This document shows, piece after piece, positions 1-6,253 of a stretch of 22,573 nt of DNA. The stretch covers positions 1 to 22,573 of the forward strand of contig DKDF01000078.1 in the NCBI GenBank assembly GCA_002451755.1, read 5' to 3'. The notes beneath the pieces were generated by a model. It was not told the DNA's origin, searched no databases, and was given only the letters and a program-made list of their open reading frames with translations. Source of the stretch: Ruminococcaceae bacterium UBA6855. GTDB taxonomy: Bacteria > Bacillota > Clostridia > Oscillospirales > Acutalibacteraceae. Each line of letters begins with the position of its first letter. Positions within the stretch are counted from its first letter, which is position 1. The position numbers and the translations under genes are program-made.

Positions 1-225
1 TCTGCGCTGGTGATTTTCCCAGCACTGTCAGCTATGCGAATATTTAAGAGCTTCCGCAGCGTGACCGTTTGCGCCGCAGCTCTGTCGGTTGCGTGTTCGC
101 TCATCGGTATCCTGGCATCAATCCTTGCCGGTACGCCTGTAGGCTCGACAATCGTTGCCGTTCAAATTGGCGCATTTGGCTTGACTTGGATTATAGGCGC
201 AATTATTGGAGGTGTGAGAAAATGA
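1..225 (+). CDS. znuB: ZnuB-like metal ABC transporter permease, C-terminal fragment
   Basis: The frame is open from base 1 and ends at TGA 223-225, so only about 74 C-terminal residues are visible; the gene starts upstream of the window. The residues read like the end of an ABC-3 family permease (ZnuB/MntB/TroC group). They include the typical PALSAMR segment, a long hydrophobic stretch, the loop with GTPVGSTIV, and a final membrane helix. In this family two such permeases form the membrane channel that imports Zn2+ or Mn2+ with an ATPase and a binding lipoprotein. Whether the metal is zinc or manganese cannot be told from this fragment; zinc is the better guess by resemblance. Its stop overlaps the start of the next gene as ATGA, so the two are translationally coupled. 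Confidence 0.82.
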   Translation, partial: SALVIFPALSAMRIFKSFRSVTVCAAALSVACSLIGILASILAGTPVGSTIVAVQIGAFGLTWIIGAIIGGVRK

Positions 226-770
226 AAAAGCTGTTTTGCTTGGTACTGACTGTTTTGATGATTGTATCGCTTGCCGCCTGCGGAAGTAAGAAAGATAAAG
301 CCACAACCGATAATCAGGCACTGAATTCATCTGTTTTACAAAATCAACCAACGGAAGAGGAATCGGAATCTGCACCTACTATCTCCAAGCCTGCACAAAG
401 CGCAGACGGTATTGATGTTGATCTGACAAAGCTCAGCAGCACAATGGTATATTCAGAGGTTTACAACATGATGGTCAACCCAAATGCCTATATTGGGAAA
501 ACAGTTCGAATGCGTGGACAATTCTGCGTTTATTACGGAATGAATCCCGACGGAAGCGAAAATACAAATCAGTTATATTTCGCTTGTCTGATATCAGACG
601 CTACCGCTTGTTGTTCACAAGGAATAGAATTTCTTTTATCCGGTAATCGCGCTTATCCTGATGATTACCCTGAAATGTATTCGGAAATAACCGTAATCGG
701 AACCTTTGAAACATATATGGAAAACGGCGGGCGATATTGCCGACTTTCAAATGCAGTGCTCAAAGATTAA
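222..770 (+). CDS. Cysteine-containing lipoprotein coupled to the metal permease
   Basis: This is a 182-residue exported lipoprotein of unassigned function. I chose the ATG at 222 because it overlaps the permease stop (ATGA), has GGAGGTG just upstream, and begins a perfect lipoprotein signal: MKK, a hydrophobic stretch, then LAAC with lipidated Cys20. A Ser/Thr/Glu-rich linker runs to about residue 70. A compact domain from about 72 to 180 follows, with YIGKTVRMRG, paired cysteines C130-C131 and further cysteines at 102, 122 and 173. The YIGK...RG...CC...G pattern faintly recalls the OB-fold-like C-terminal domain of the YcgQ/TIGR03943 family, but I would not assign it. Coupling to a ZnuB-like permease suggests an accessory role in metal uptake at the membrane; that is inference. 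The gene is AT-richer than the core genes to its right. A terminator follows directly. Confidence 0.8.
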   Translation: MKKLFCLVLTVLMIVSLAACGSKKDKATTDNQALNSSVLQNQPTEEESESAPTISKPAQSADGIDVDLTKLSSTMVYSEVYNMMVNPNAYIGKTVRMRGQFCVYYGMNPDGSENTNQLYFACLISDATACCSQGIEFLLSGNRAYPDDYPEMYSEITVIGTFETYMENGGRYCRLSNAVLKD

Positions 771-776
771 GAAAAT

Positions 777-825
777 GAACAACAATTGCTCGTTTGCGCG
801 CGATTGTTGTTCATTTTTCTCTTTT
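777..825 (+). terminator. Rho-independent terminator after the lipoprotein gene
   Basis: The 10-bp arms GAACAACAAT (777-786) and ATTGTTGTTC (803-812) can be extended inward by a few more pairs. They are followed at once by a T-rich run (TTTTTCTCTTTTTC). It starts 7 bases after the lipoprotein stop and closes the metal-transport operon. Confidence 0.85.
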
Positions 826-1065
826 TCTTTTTGGCAAATCAGGAAGTAGAAAATCAATCTCAAAATTTGCCGCTTCTTTTCCCTCTTCAAAAAATTTTTT
901 GCCATTTTCTTTTTCTCCCTTCTTTTCTTCTTTTCGGACAAAAAATGCAACAGCTTTCGCGCGGAGTTGATACAATTGTGGGCGGCTGATAGTTAATACG
1001 ATTTCCATTTTAAGGGGTTGATACGATTTTTTATTTTTCTTTCTTTTTATTAATAGCGTGAAAGA
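813..1065. other. Non-coding, pyrimidine-rich spacer
   Basis: This spacer lies between the lipoprotein terminator and the terminator of tRNA-Ser. Bases 813-950 are dominated by T/C runs on the + strand. Short open frames here read as low-complexity Phe/Leu or Lys/Glu strings with no plausible start site, so I see no gene. At 965-1030 there are three imperfect copies of a 13-14 base unit with a 26-base period, listed separately. Confidence 0.6.
965..1030. repeat. Three short direct repeats with 26-bp period
   Basis: The related units AGTTGATACAATT (965), AGTTAATACGATTT (991) and GGTTGATACGATTT (1017) start exactly 26 bases apart. The sequence between the units is not conserved. They lie just beyond the terminator of tRNA-Ser. 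The function is unknown; evenly phased protein-binding sites or the remnant of a tandem duplication are both possible. Confidence 0.55.
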
Positions 1066-1108
1066 AAAATAAAAGCCGAAAGCCTTATATATCAAGGCTT
1101 TCGGCTTT
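1060..1108 (-). terminator. Terminator of tRNA-Ser
   Basis: The arms AAAGCCGAAAGCCTT (1072-1086) and AAGGCTTTCGGCTTT (1094-1108) form a perfect 15-bp stem with a 7-base loop. Read on the minus strand it is followed by TATTTTTCTTTC. It begins right at the encoded CCA end of the tRNA. Confidence 0.9.
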
Positions 1109-1199
1109 GGCGGAGAGCAAGGGATTCGAACCCTCGAAACGCTTTTGACGTTTACACGATTTCCAATCGTGCTCCTTCGACCAGCTCGGACAACTCTCC
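1108..1199 (-). tRNA. tRNA-Ser (anticodon GGA)
   Basis: Read on the minus strand, this is a 92-nt class II tRNA with acceptor arms GGAGAGT and GCTCTCC (one G-T pair), discriminator G and an encoded CCA (1108-1110). The anticodon arm is CACGA-TTGGAAA-TCGTG, giving anticodon GGA, which reads UCC and UCU. A long variable arm typical of serine tRNAs and a standard GGTTCGAATCC T-arm are present. It has its own promoter and terminator, so it is a single-gene unit. Confidence 0.96.
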
Positions 1200-1223
1200 G
1201 TATCTGCAATCAAATGCTTGTAT

Positions 1224-1252
1224 ATTATATATGACCACGTCGCAAAAATCAA
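1224..1252 (-). promoter_or_regulatory. Promoter of tRNA-Ser
   Basis: On the minus strand, the -35 box TTGATT (1247-1252) is separated by 17 bases from a perfect -10 box TATAAT (1224-1229). It ends about 25 bases before the tRNA 5' end. Confidence 0.8.
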
Positions 1253-1377
1253 GTCTTTTTTCAAAAATCCTGAACTTTTTATTTTCGCGCTCCCCGCTTA
1301 TCGAATAAACCGGGGTTTGCGTGGAATCAATATAATATGTAAATCAGCAAAATTTACCTGTTTTTTACTCTACTGTA

Positions 1378-1406
1378 TTGAACCCGGAGATGAAATATAA
1401 TATAAT
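1378..1406 (+). promoter_or_regulatory. Promoter of pyruvate kinase gene
   Basis: The -35 box TTGAAC (1378-1383), a 17-base spacer and a -10 box TATAAT (1401-1406) predict a transcript start near 1413. The mRNA then has about a 30-base leader containing the ribosome site GAAGGGATA. The promoter lies inside the 5' extension of the open frame, which argues that translation starts at 1444 and not at 1378. Confidence 0.7.
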
Positions 1407-1443
1407 GGATTTGATTAATATAAAACGGAATGAAGGGATATCC

Positions 1444-2859
1444 ATGAGAAAGACGAAGATAGTATGCACGATAGGGCCCGCCAGCAGCGACCCGAAAGTA
1501 TTCACCGAGATGTGCAAAGCGGGTCTCAATGTTGCGAGGCTCAACTTCTCCCACGGCACCCATCCGGAGCAGCTTGAAAAGCTCAACATGGTAAAAAAAG
1601 TCCGCGAAGAGCTCAATCTCCCGATAGCGATAATGCTCGACACAAAGGGTCCCGAATACAGAATCAAGACCTTTGAAAACGGCAAGATAATACTCAACGA
1701 CGGCGACGAGTTCTCGTTCACCACAGAAGACATAGTCGGCAATCAGAGCCGCGTCAGCGTGACCTATGCGGGACTTGTCGACGATATTTCAATCGGCGAC
1801 CGCATACTCGTCAACAACGGACTTGTGATTTTCGAGGTAATCGGAAAGACCGATACCGATGTGAAGTGCAAGGTCATAGCGGGCGGTGAGCTTTCAAACA
1901 GAAAGAGCATGAGTTTCCCGAACAAGGTGCTCAATCAGGTTTATCTCAGCGAGCAGGACAAGGACGATCTGCTGTTCGGTATTCAGAACAACGTCGACTA
2001 CATCGCGGCATCGTTTGTCTCCTGCAGGCAGGATCTTATAGACCTCAAGGAGTTTCTCCACGCGAACGGCGGCGACGGCATAGACATAATCGCAAAAATC
2101 GAGAACCGCACGGGAATAGACAACATCGAAGATATATGTGAAGAGTGCGACGGAATAATGATAGGCCGCGGCGATCTCGGCGTCGAAGTCCCCTTCACTG
2201 AGCTTCCTGCACTGCAGAAATATATAATCACAAAATGCCGCCTGCTCGGCAAGCGCGTTATCACGGCGACCGAGATGCTCGAATCGATGATAACTAATCC
2301 CCGCCCGACAAGAGCGGAAATTTCCGATGTTGCGAATGCCGTCTACGACGGCACGAGCGCGGTCATGCTCTCCGGCGAATCCGCTGCGGGCAAATATCCT
2401 GTCGAGACAGTCCGCACGATGGCGGAGATAGTCGAAGAGACGGAGAAGCATATCCACTATGCAAAGCGTTTCCGCAACAATGATTTCAAGATAAAGAACC
2501 GCGTCGACGCAATATCGCACGCGACTTGCGGAATGGCTATCGACATAAACGCAAAAGCGATAGTTGTTGCATCTATCTCCGGCATGACGGTGCGCATGGT
2601 GTCGCGTTTCAGAGCACCTACAGACATAATCGGAATGGCGACAAACAGAGCCGTTTGGTATAAGCTCGCGCTCTCCTGGGGCGTTATGCCCGTGCTCAGC
2701 GAGAAGTTCGACTCGACCGATGTTCTGTTCTATCACGCGCAGAAAGTTGCAAAGGATGCACTCAACCTCAAGCCCGGCGACAATATCATAATGACCGGCG
2801 GCGCGATAAACGGAAAGTCGGGCAACACCAATCTGATAAAGATAGAGACAATAGAATAA
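1444..2859 (+). CDS. pyk: Pyruvate kinase
   Basis: This cytoplasmic glycolytic enzyme of 471 residues converts phosphoenolpyruvate and ADP to pyruvate and ATP. The start at 1444 (MRKTKIVCTIGPASS) follows a good ribosome site and matches the family's usual N-terminus. Visible motifs include RLNFSHG (32-38), LDTKGPE (65-71), AKIEN around K218/E220, RGDLG (242-246) and the nucleotide-binding region with ATEMLESM (275-282). A Glu is present where the rabbit enzyme has Glu117, so K+-dependent activity is expected. The common ATQMLESM is ATEMLESM here. The C-terminal domain ends at about residue 471, so the extra PEP-utiliser-like domain of Bacillus/Geobacillus enzymes is absent. It appears to be a single-gene transcript, with its own promoter upstream and a terminator hairpin 12 bases after the stop. 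Confidence 0.97.
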   Translation: MRKTKIVCTIGPASSDPKVFTEMCKAGLNVARLNFSHGTHPEQLEKLNMVKKVREELNLPIAIMLDTKGPEYRIKTFENGKIILNDGDEFSFTTEDIVGNQSRVSVTYAGLVDDISIGDRILVNNGLVIFEVIGKTDTDVKCKVIAGGELSNRKSMSFPNKVLNQVYLSEQDKDDLLFGIQNNVDYIAASFVSCRQDLIDLKEFLHANGGDGIDIIAKIENRTGIDNIEDICEECDGIMIGRGDLGVEVPFTELPALQKYIITKCRLLGKRVITATEMLESMITNPRPTRAEISDVANAVYDGTSAVMLSGESAAGKYPVETVRTMAEIVEETEKHIHYAKRFRNNDFKIKNRVDAISHATCGMAIDINAKAIVVASISGMTVRMVSRFRAPTDIIGMATNRAVWYKLALSWGVMPVLSEKFDSTDVLFYHAQKVAKDALNLKPGDNIIMTGGAINGKSGNTNLIKIETIE

Positions 2860-2871
2860 GAACAAAAATAT

Positions 2872-2902
2872 ATCTCCCCTGCTTCGGCAAGGGGGATTTT
2901 TC
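2872..2902 (+). terminator. Terminator of pyruvate kinase gene
   Basis: A GC-rich stem (ATCTCCCCTGC pairing with GCAAGGGGGAT, one C-A mismatch and one G-T pair) closes a TTCG loop and is followed by TTTTT at 2897-2901. Confidence 0.85.
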
Positions 2903-2904
2903 CT

Positions 2905-2950
2905 GCAAAAAGCACCTGTACCAATTGCGATACAGGCGCTTCTGTATTTT
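2905..2950 (-). terminator. Terminator of asnS (probably bidirectional)
   Basis: The arms AGCACCTGTA (2911-2920) and TACAGGCGCT (2931-2940) pair with one mismatch. On the minus strand the stem is followed by TTTTTGC; on the plus strand TTCTGTATTTTTTT follows. It lies 12 bases past the asnS stop and would also back up pyk termination. Confidence 0.8.
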
Positions 2951-2951
2951 T

Positions 2952-4346
2952 TTAGAAATCCGCAGAACCGGTAGTTCTCGGGAACGGGAGCACATCGCGG
3001 ATGTTCGAGATACCCGTGAGGTACATGACCAGTCTCTCGAAGCCGAGACCGAAGCCGCTGTGCTTGACTCCGCCGTAGCGGCGAAGGTCGAGATACCACC
3101 AATAATCCTTGGGGTCGAGTCCGAGTTCTTCGATACGCTCGGTGAGCACATCAAGTCTCTCTTCACGCTGGCTGCCGCCGATTATCTCGCCGATGCCCAT
3201 AACAAGCAGGTCGACCGCCGCAACGGTCTTGCCGTCGTCGTTCAGGCGCATATAGAAAGCCTTGATCTCCTTGGGATAATCGGTAACGAAAACGGGGCGC
3301 TTGAAGATGCGCTCGGTCAGGCAGCGCTCATGCTCTGTCTGGAGGTCACAGCCCCAATAGACTTTGTAGTCGAATTCGTCGTTGTACTTCTCAAGCTCCT
3401 TGACGGCGTCGGTATAAGTGACGCGAGCGAAATCAGAGCTGACAACGGAATGGAGTCTCTCGAGCAGACCCTTATCAACGAACTTGTTAAGGAACTCAAG
3501 CTCGGACTTGCAGCTCTCCATAACATAGGAGATGACATACTTTATCATCGCCTCTGCGAGCTCCATATCGTCCTCAAGATCGGCAAAAGCAATCTCGGGC
3601 TCGATCATCCAGAACTCCGCAGCGTGGCGCTGAGTATAGGACTTCTCGGCTCTGAAAGTAGGACCGAAAGTATATATCTTGCCGAAAGCAAGAGCCATAG
3701 CCTCGCCCTCAAGCTGACCGGAGACGGTAAGATAAGCGGGCTTCTCGAAGAAATCCTGCTTGAAATCGACTGCGCCGTCCTCGTTCTTCGGCGGGTTTGC
3801 GATATCAAGAGTCGTCACCTTGAACATCTCGCCTGCGCCCTCACAGTCGCTGCACGAAATGAGCGGAGTGTGGGCATAGATAAATCCGCGCTCATTGAAG
3901 AACTTGTGGATAGCATAAGCGGCGGTCGAGCGAACGCGGAAAGCCGCGGAATAAATATTCGCTCTCGGGCGCAGATGCGCTATTGTTCTCATATATTCGA
4001 GCGTGTGGCGCTTTTTCTGAAGCGGATAATCGGGAGTCGACTGACCCTCGACCTCAACTGAAGAAGCATTGAGCTCGAACGGCTGATTCGCCTGGGGAGT
4101 CAGGATAAAAGTACCCGTAACTCTGACAGCCGCGCCGACGTTCAGCTTGACTATATCCTTATAGTTTTCAACCTTTGCGCTCTCGAAAACGACCTGCAGA
4201 CTCTTGAAGCAGCTGCCGTCGTTTATCTCCATAAAGCCTATCGCCTTTGAGTCACGGAGGGTCTTGATCCATCCGCAGACTGTTATCTCCTTGCCGCCGA
4301 GCTCTTCATATGAGCTGAACAGCTTTGAAATTTCAAGCCTTTCCAT
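2952..4346 (-). CDS. asnS: Asparaginyl-tRNA synthetase
   Basis: This class IIb aminoacyl-tRNA synthetase of 464 residues attaches Asn to tRNA-Asn in the cytoplasm. An N-terminal OB-fold anticodon-binding domain (about 1-105, with VCGWIKTLRDSKAIGFMEIND) precedes the catalytic domain. The catalytic part has motif 2 around FRAEKS (231-236) and motif 3 GFGLGFERL (432-440). It ends in SNIRDVLPFPRTTGSADF, a typical AsnRS tail. The insertion-like segment EIAFADLEDDMELAE distinguishes it from AspRS. The start at 4346 has AAGGAGA nine bases upstream. A TATAAT sits at 4376-4381 on the minus strand without a convincing -35 partner. It lies 80 bases downstream of the symporter gene on the same strand; I see no strong terminator between them, so some read-through is possible. 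Confidence 0.97.
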   Translation of the reverse strand: MERLEISKLFSSYEELGGKEITVCGWIKTLRDSKAIGFMEINDGSCFKSLQVVFESAKVENYKDIVKLNVGAAVRVTGTFILTPQANQPFELNASSVEVEGQSTPDYPLQKKRHTLEYMRTIAHLRPRANIYSAAFRVRSTAAYAIHKFFNERGFIYAHTPLISCSDCEGAGEMFKVTTLDIANPPKNEDGAVDFKQDFFEKPAYLTVSGQLEGEAMALAFGKIYTFGPTFRAEKSYTQRHAAEFWMIEPEIAFADLEDDMELAEAMIKYVISYVMESCKSELEFLNKFVDKGLLERLHSVVSSDFARVTYTDAVKELEKYNDEFDYKVYWGCDLQTEHERCLTERIFKRPVFVTDYPKEIKAFYMRLNDDGKTVAAVDLLVMGIGEIIGGSQREERLDVLTERIEELGLDPKDYWWYLDLRRYGGVKHSGFGLGFERLVMYLTGISNIRDVLPFPRTTGSADF

Positions 4347-4426
4347 TTATATGTCTCCTTTGCTTATGACTCATAATTATAAATGATATCAAAAGCGGAA
4401 TTGAAAATCAATAGCGAAGGCTCTAT

Positions 4427-5830
4427 TTATTCAAAATTTTCCGGCGCAGGGTCGGGTTCGATGTCTATTGGATCCGCCGAGCCCCTGTCTTTATCTATAT
4501 TATAGACAAACTGTGTGATGATAACTGTCAGCGCGACGCCGACGGTCATGACTATGAGATACATATTTTTGATGTTCAAAGCCGTCTGTGCAGTCTGGTC
4601 GGCGCCAAGAGTTTCAACATATCCACAGGCTGCGAGCATAACTGCGGAGAACGCCGAGCCGAGACCCTGAGCGAGCTTGCGGAAGAACGAGAACAGCGCA
4701 TAGAGCGAACCCTCATCGCGGCTTCCGGTCTTTTCATACTGATAGTCGATGCAGTCAACGACCATAGCCCAGAGGATAATTGTGAACACTGCGTTGCTCG
4801 TATAGAGAAGCATAAGCGCGCCTATATAGAGGAACAGCGAGCTCTTCGCCTCGGGCGCCATGGGAAGCAGGCACGAAACTATACCCGCGACAACGCTTAT
4901 CGATGAAGATATGACGACCAGCTTTTTCTTGCCGATTTTTCTTGTTATTCTGCCGATGAAAGGCATGATAACAACAAGGGGCAGATAGGATACAATATTG
5001 ACAGCCGCCAGTATCTGAGTGTTATGGAAATAGGACTGGAATATAATACTGTTGACCGAGGTCATTGACATGAAGCAGATGACCTGGACGAACGAAACAG
5101 CGGTTATTGCGAGCAGCGGACGGTTTGTAAAGAAGCCCTTGACAGCCTTGAGATAGCTCATCTTCTCTGTCTTGTCGTGTGCTTCGACAACGACACGCTC
5201 GGTCACGAGCAGGCGCACGAGCATGAAGCCGATGAAGCCTATTGCCGAGCAGACGAGCGCAACATAAACCATTCTCGAGCCGATGAGGTTGTTGTCCTTA
5301 TCATATACGATAAGGGGCAGAAGCATGGAGAGCACCTGCGCAAGACCCGCGCCTATCGACCTGAACGTCGAGAGATTCGTGCGCTTCGAGGGGTCGTTTG
5401 TAATGCACGAATGGAGAGCGCCGTAAGGCACGTTTGCCATTGTATAAGCGACCGACCAGACGCAATAAATCGCAAGGCAGTAGATGACCTTGAAAAGATA
5501 GCTCATAGAGGCTATCGGCATAAACGAGAGCGTGGTGAAAATTATCAGTGCGCTGCCGCCTATGGTTATCCACGGCATGAACTTGCTGCCCTTGCCTATG
5601 CGGACATTATCGACCATGCCGCCTATCAGCGGATCGTTTATAGCGTCCCACACTTTGCCGACGACGATTATCCAAGCCCAGTCGCTGAGCTTGAGTCCGA
5701 TATACTGGGTATAGAACAGCATGAGATAGTTCGTTATCAGCGCAAAGCTCATATTGCAGCCGAAATCGCCCATCGCATAGCCGAAATAATCCCGCATACC
5801 GAACGGTCTTGTTTTGTTTTGTGCAGCCAT
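4427..5830 (-). CDS. GPH/MelB-type sugar:cation symporter
   Basis: This 467-residue polytopic membrane protein belongs to the glycoside-pentoside-hexuronide:cation symporter group of the major facilitator superfamily. It opens with FGMRDYFGYAMGDFG, a typical start for the family. It carries the signature WDAINDPLIGGMVDN (61-75), the cation-binding loop region of MelB relatives. About twelve hydrophobic segments follow, with the basic loop GRITRKIGKKK between the halves. The charged, proline-rich tail from about 450 on is cytosolic. Such proteins import sugars or sugar acids with Na+ or H+; the substrate cannot be read from the sequence, though the fucosidase and oxidoreductase nearby make a glycan-derived sugar plausible. 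AAAGGATA precedes the start, and a promoter lies 38 bases upstream of it. Confidence 0.88.
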   Translation of the reverse strand: MAAQNKTRPFGMRDYFGYAMGDFGCNMSFALITNYLMLFYTQYIGLKLSDWAWIIVVGKVWDAINDPLIGGMVDNVRIGKGSKFMPWITIGGSALIIFTTLSFMPIASMSYLFKVIYCLAIYCVWSVAYTMANVPYGALHSCITNDPSKRTNLSTFRSIGAGLAQVLSMLLPLIVYDKDNNLIGSRMVYVALVCSAIGFIGFMLVRLLVTERVVVEAHDKTEKMSYLKAVKGFFTNRPLLAITAVSFVQVICFMSMTSVNSIIFQSYFHNTQILAAVNIVSYLPLVVIMPFIGRITRKIGKKKLVVISSSISVVAGIVSCLLPMAPEAKSSLFLYIGALMLLYTSNAVFTIILWAMVVDCIDYQYEKTGSRDEGSLYALFSFFRKLAQGLGSAFSAVMLAACGYVETLGADQTAQTALNIKNMYLIVMTVGVALTVIITQFVYNIDKDRGSADPIDIEPDPAPENFE

Positions 5831-5867
5831 GATACAAATATCCTTTCACAAGATATATTTTTAGTCA

Positions 5868-5897
5868 ATTATAATATAAGAGCGTATCCAAAATCAA
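5868..5897 (-). promoter_or_regulatory. Promoter of the sugar symporter gene
   Basis: On the minus strand, TTGATT (5892-5897) is separated by 18 bases from TATAAT (5868-5873). It is divergent from the proS T-box promoter, and the two cores are about 50 bases apart. Confidence 0.65.
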
Positions 5898-5948
5898 TAT
5901 TCAAAATGTATTTTACCGTAAAATTTTGAAAAAATACCGCGGCAGGCA

Positions 5949-5977
5949 TTGACTTTTAAACAGCGGCATAGTAGAAT
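5949..5977 (+). promoter_or_regulatory. Promoter of the T-box leader and proS
   Basis: TTGACT (5949-5954) is separated by 17 bases from TAGAAT (5972-5977). This places the transcript start near 5984, right before the T-box stem I sequence. Confidence 0.75.
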
Positions 5978-5983
5978 TATTGA

Positions 5984-6235
5984 CTGTTAAAGGCTATGAA
6001 GAGGAAAAGTAGGTTTTTATGCCGGCAGAGAGATGAGACGGTTGGTGCAAGTCTCAGCGGCAGAGACTCCGAACCCGCCCCGGAGCCGCAGCGTTAAATG
6101 CGCTGACGCAATCCGGCGTTATCGGAAAAGACGGTTTTCGTCGCTTTGAGAGCGGACAGTTTTTGTCCGAACTTGGGTGGTACCGCAGACTTTATAGTTT
6201 GTCCCAGGCTTTTTAAGCCCGGGACTTATTTTTTT
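5984..6235 (+). promoter_or_regulatory. T-box riboswitch, proline-type
   Basis: This leader RNA senses uncharged tRNA and controls proS by antitermination. Stem I elements are present: GAAGAGGAAAAGTAG (5998-6012), the GAGAGATGAG region, the distal GGTTGGTGCAAG loop, and a 3' arm with GAACCCGCCCCGGAG. That arm contains the candidate specifier, CCC or CCG; both are proline codons. The conserved T-box element AACTTGGGTGGTACCGC lies at 6170-6186. Its bulge TGGT would pair with the ACCA end of a tRNA whose discriminator is A, as expected for bacterial tRNA-Pro. The leader ends in a terminator hairpin whose 5' arm competes with the antiterminator. Confidence 0.93.
6201..6235 (+). terminator. Regulated terminator of the T-box leader
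   Basis: GTCCCAGGCTT pairs with AAGCCCGGGAC (one A-C mismatch) around a short T loop and is followed by TTATTTTTTT. It forms when charged tRNA fails to stabilise the antiterminator. Confidence 0.9.
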
Positions 6236-6253
6236 GAAAGGATGAAAAGAAAG

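Noticed and set aside
811..1209. A 132-codon minus-strand open frame
   Set aside because: It reads through the tRNA-Ser gene and its terminator into a pyrimidine-rich spacer, so it is not a gene.
1378..1443. Longer pyruvate kinase starting at 1378
   Set aside because: A TTGAAC-17-TATAAT promoter occupies 1378-1406, and the family N-terminus begins at 1444 after a good ribosome site.
1894..3102. A 402-codon open frame on the minus strand
   Set aside because: Antisense shadow of pyruvate kinase that runs across two terminators. No ribosome site or family pattern.
2925..4061. A 378-codon open frame on the + strand
   Set aside because: It lies wholly antisense to asnS, which is certain. The translation has no recognisable family and reads as the complement of codons in a GC-rich gene.
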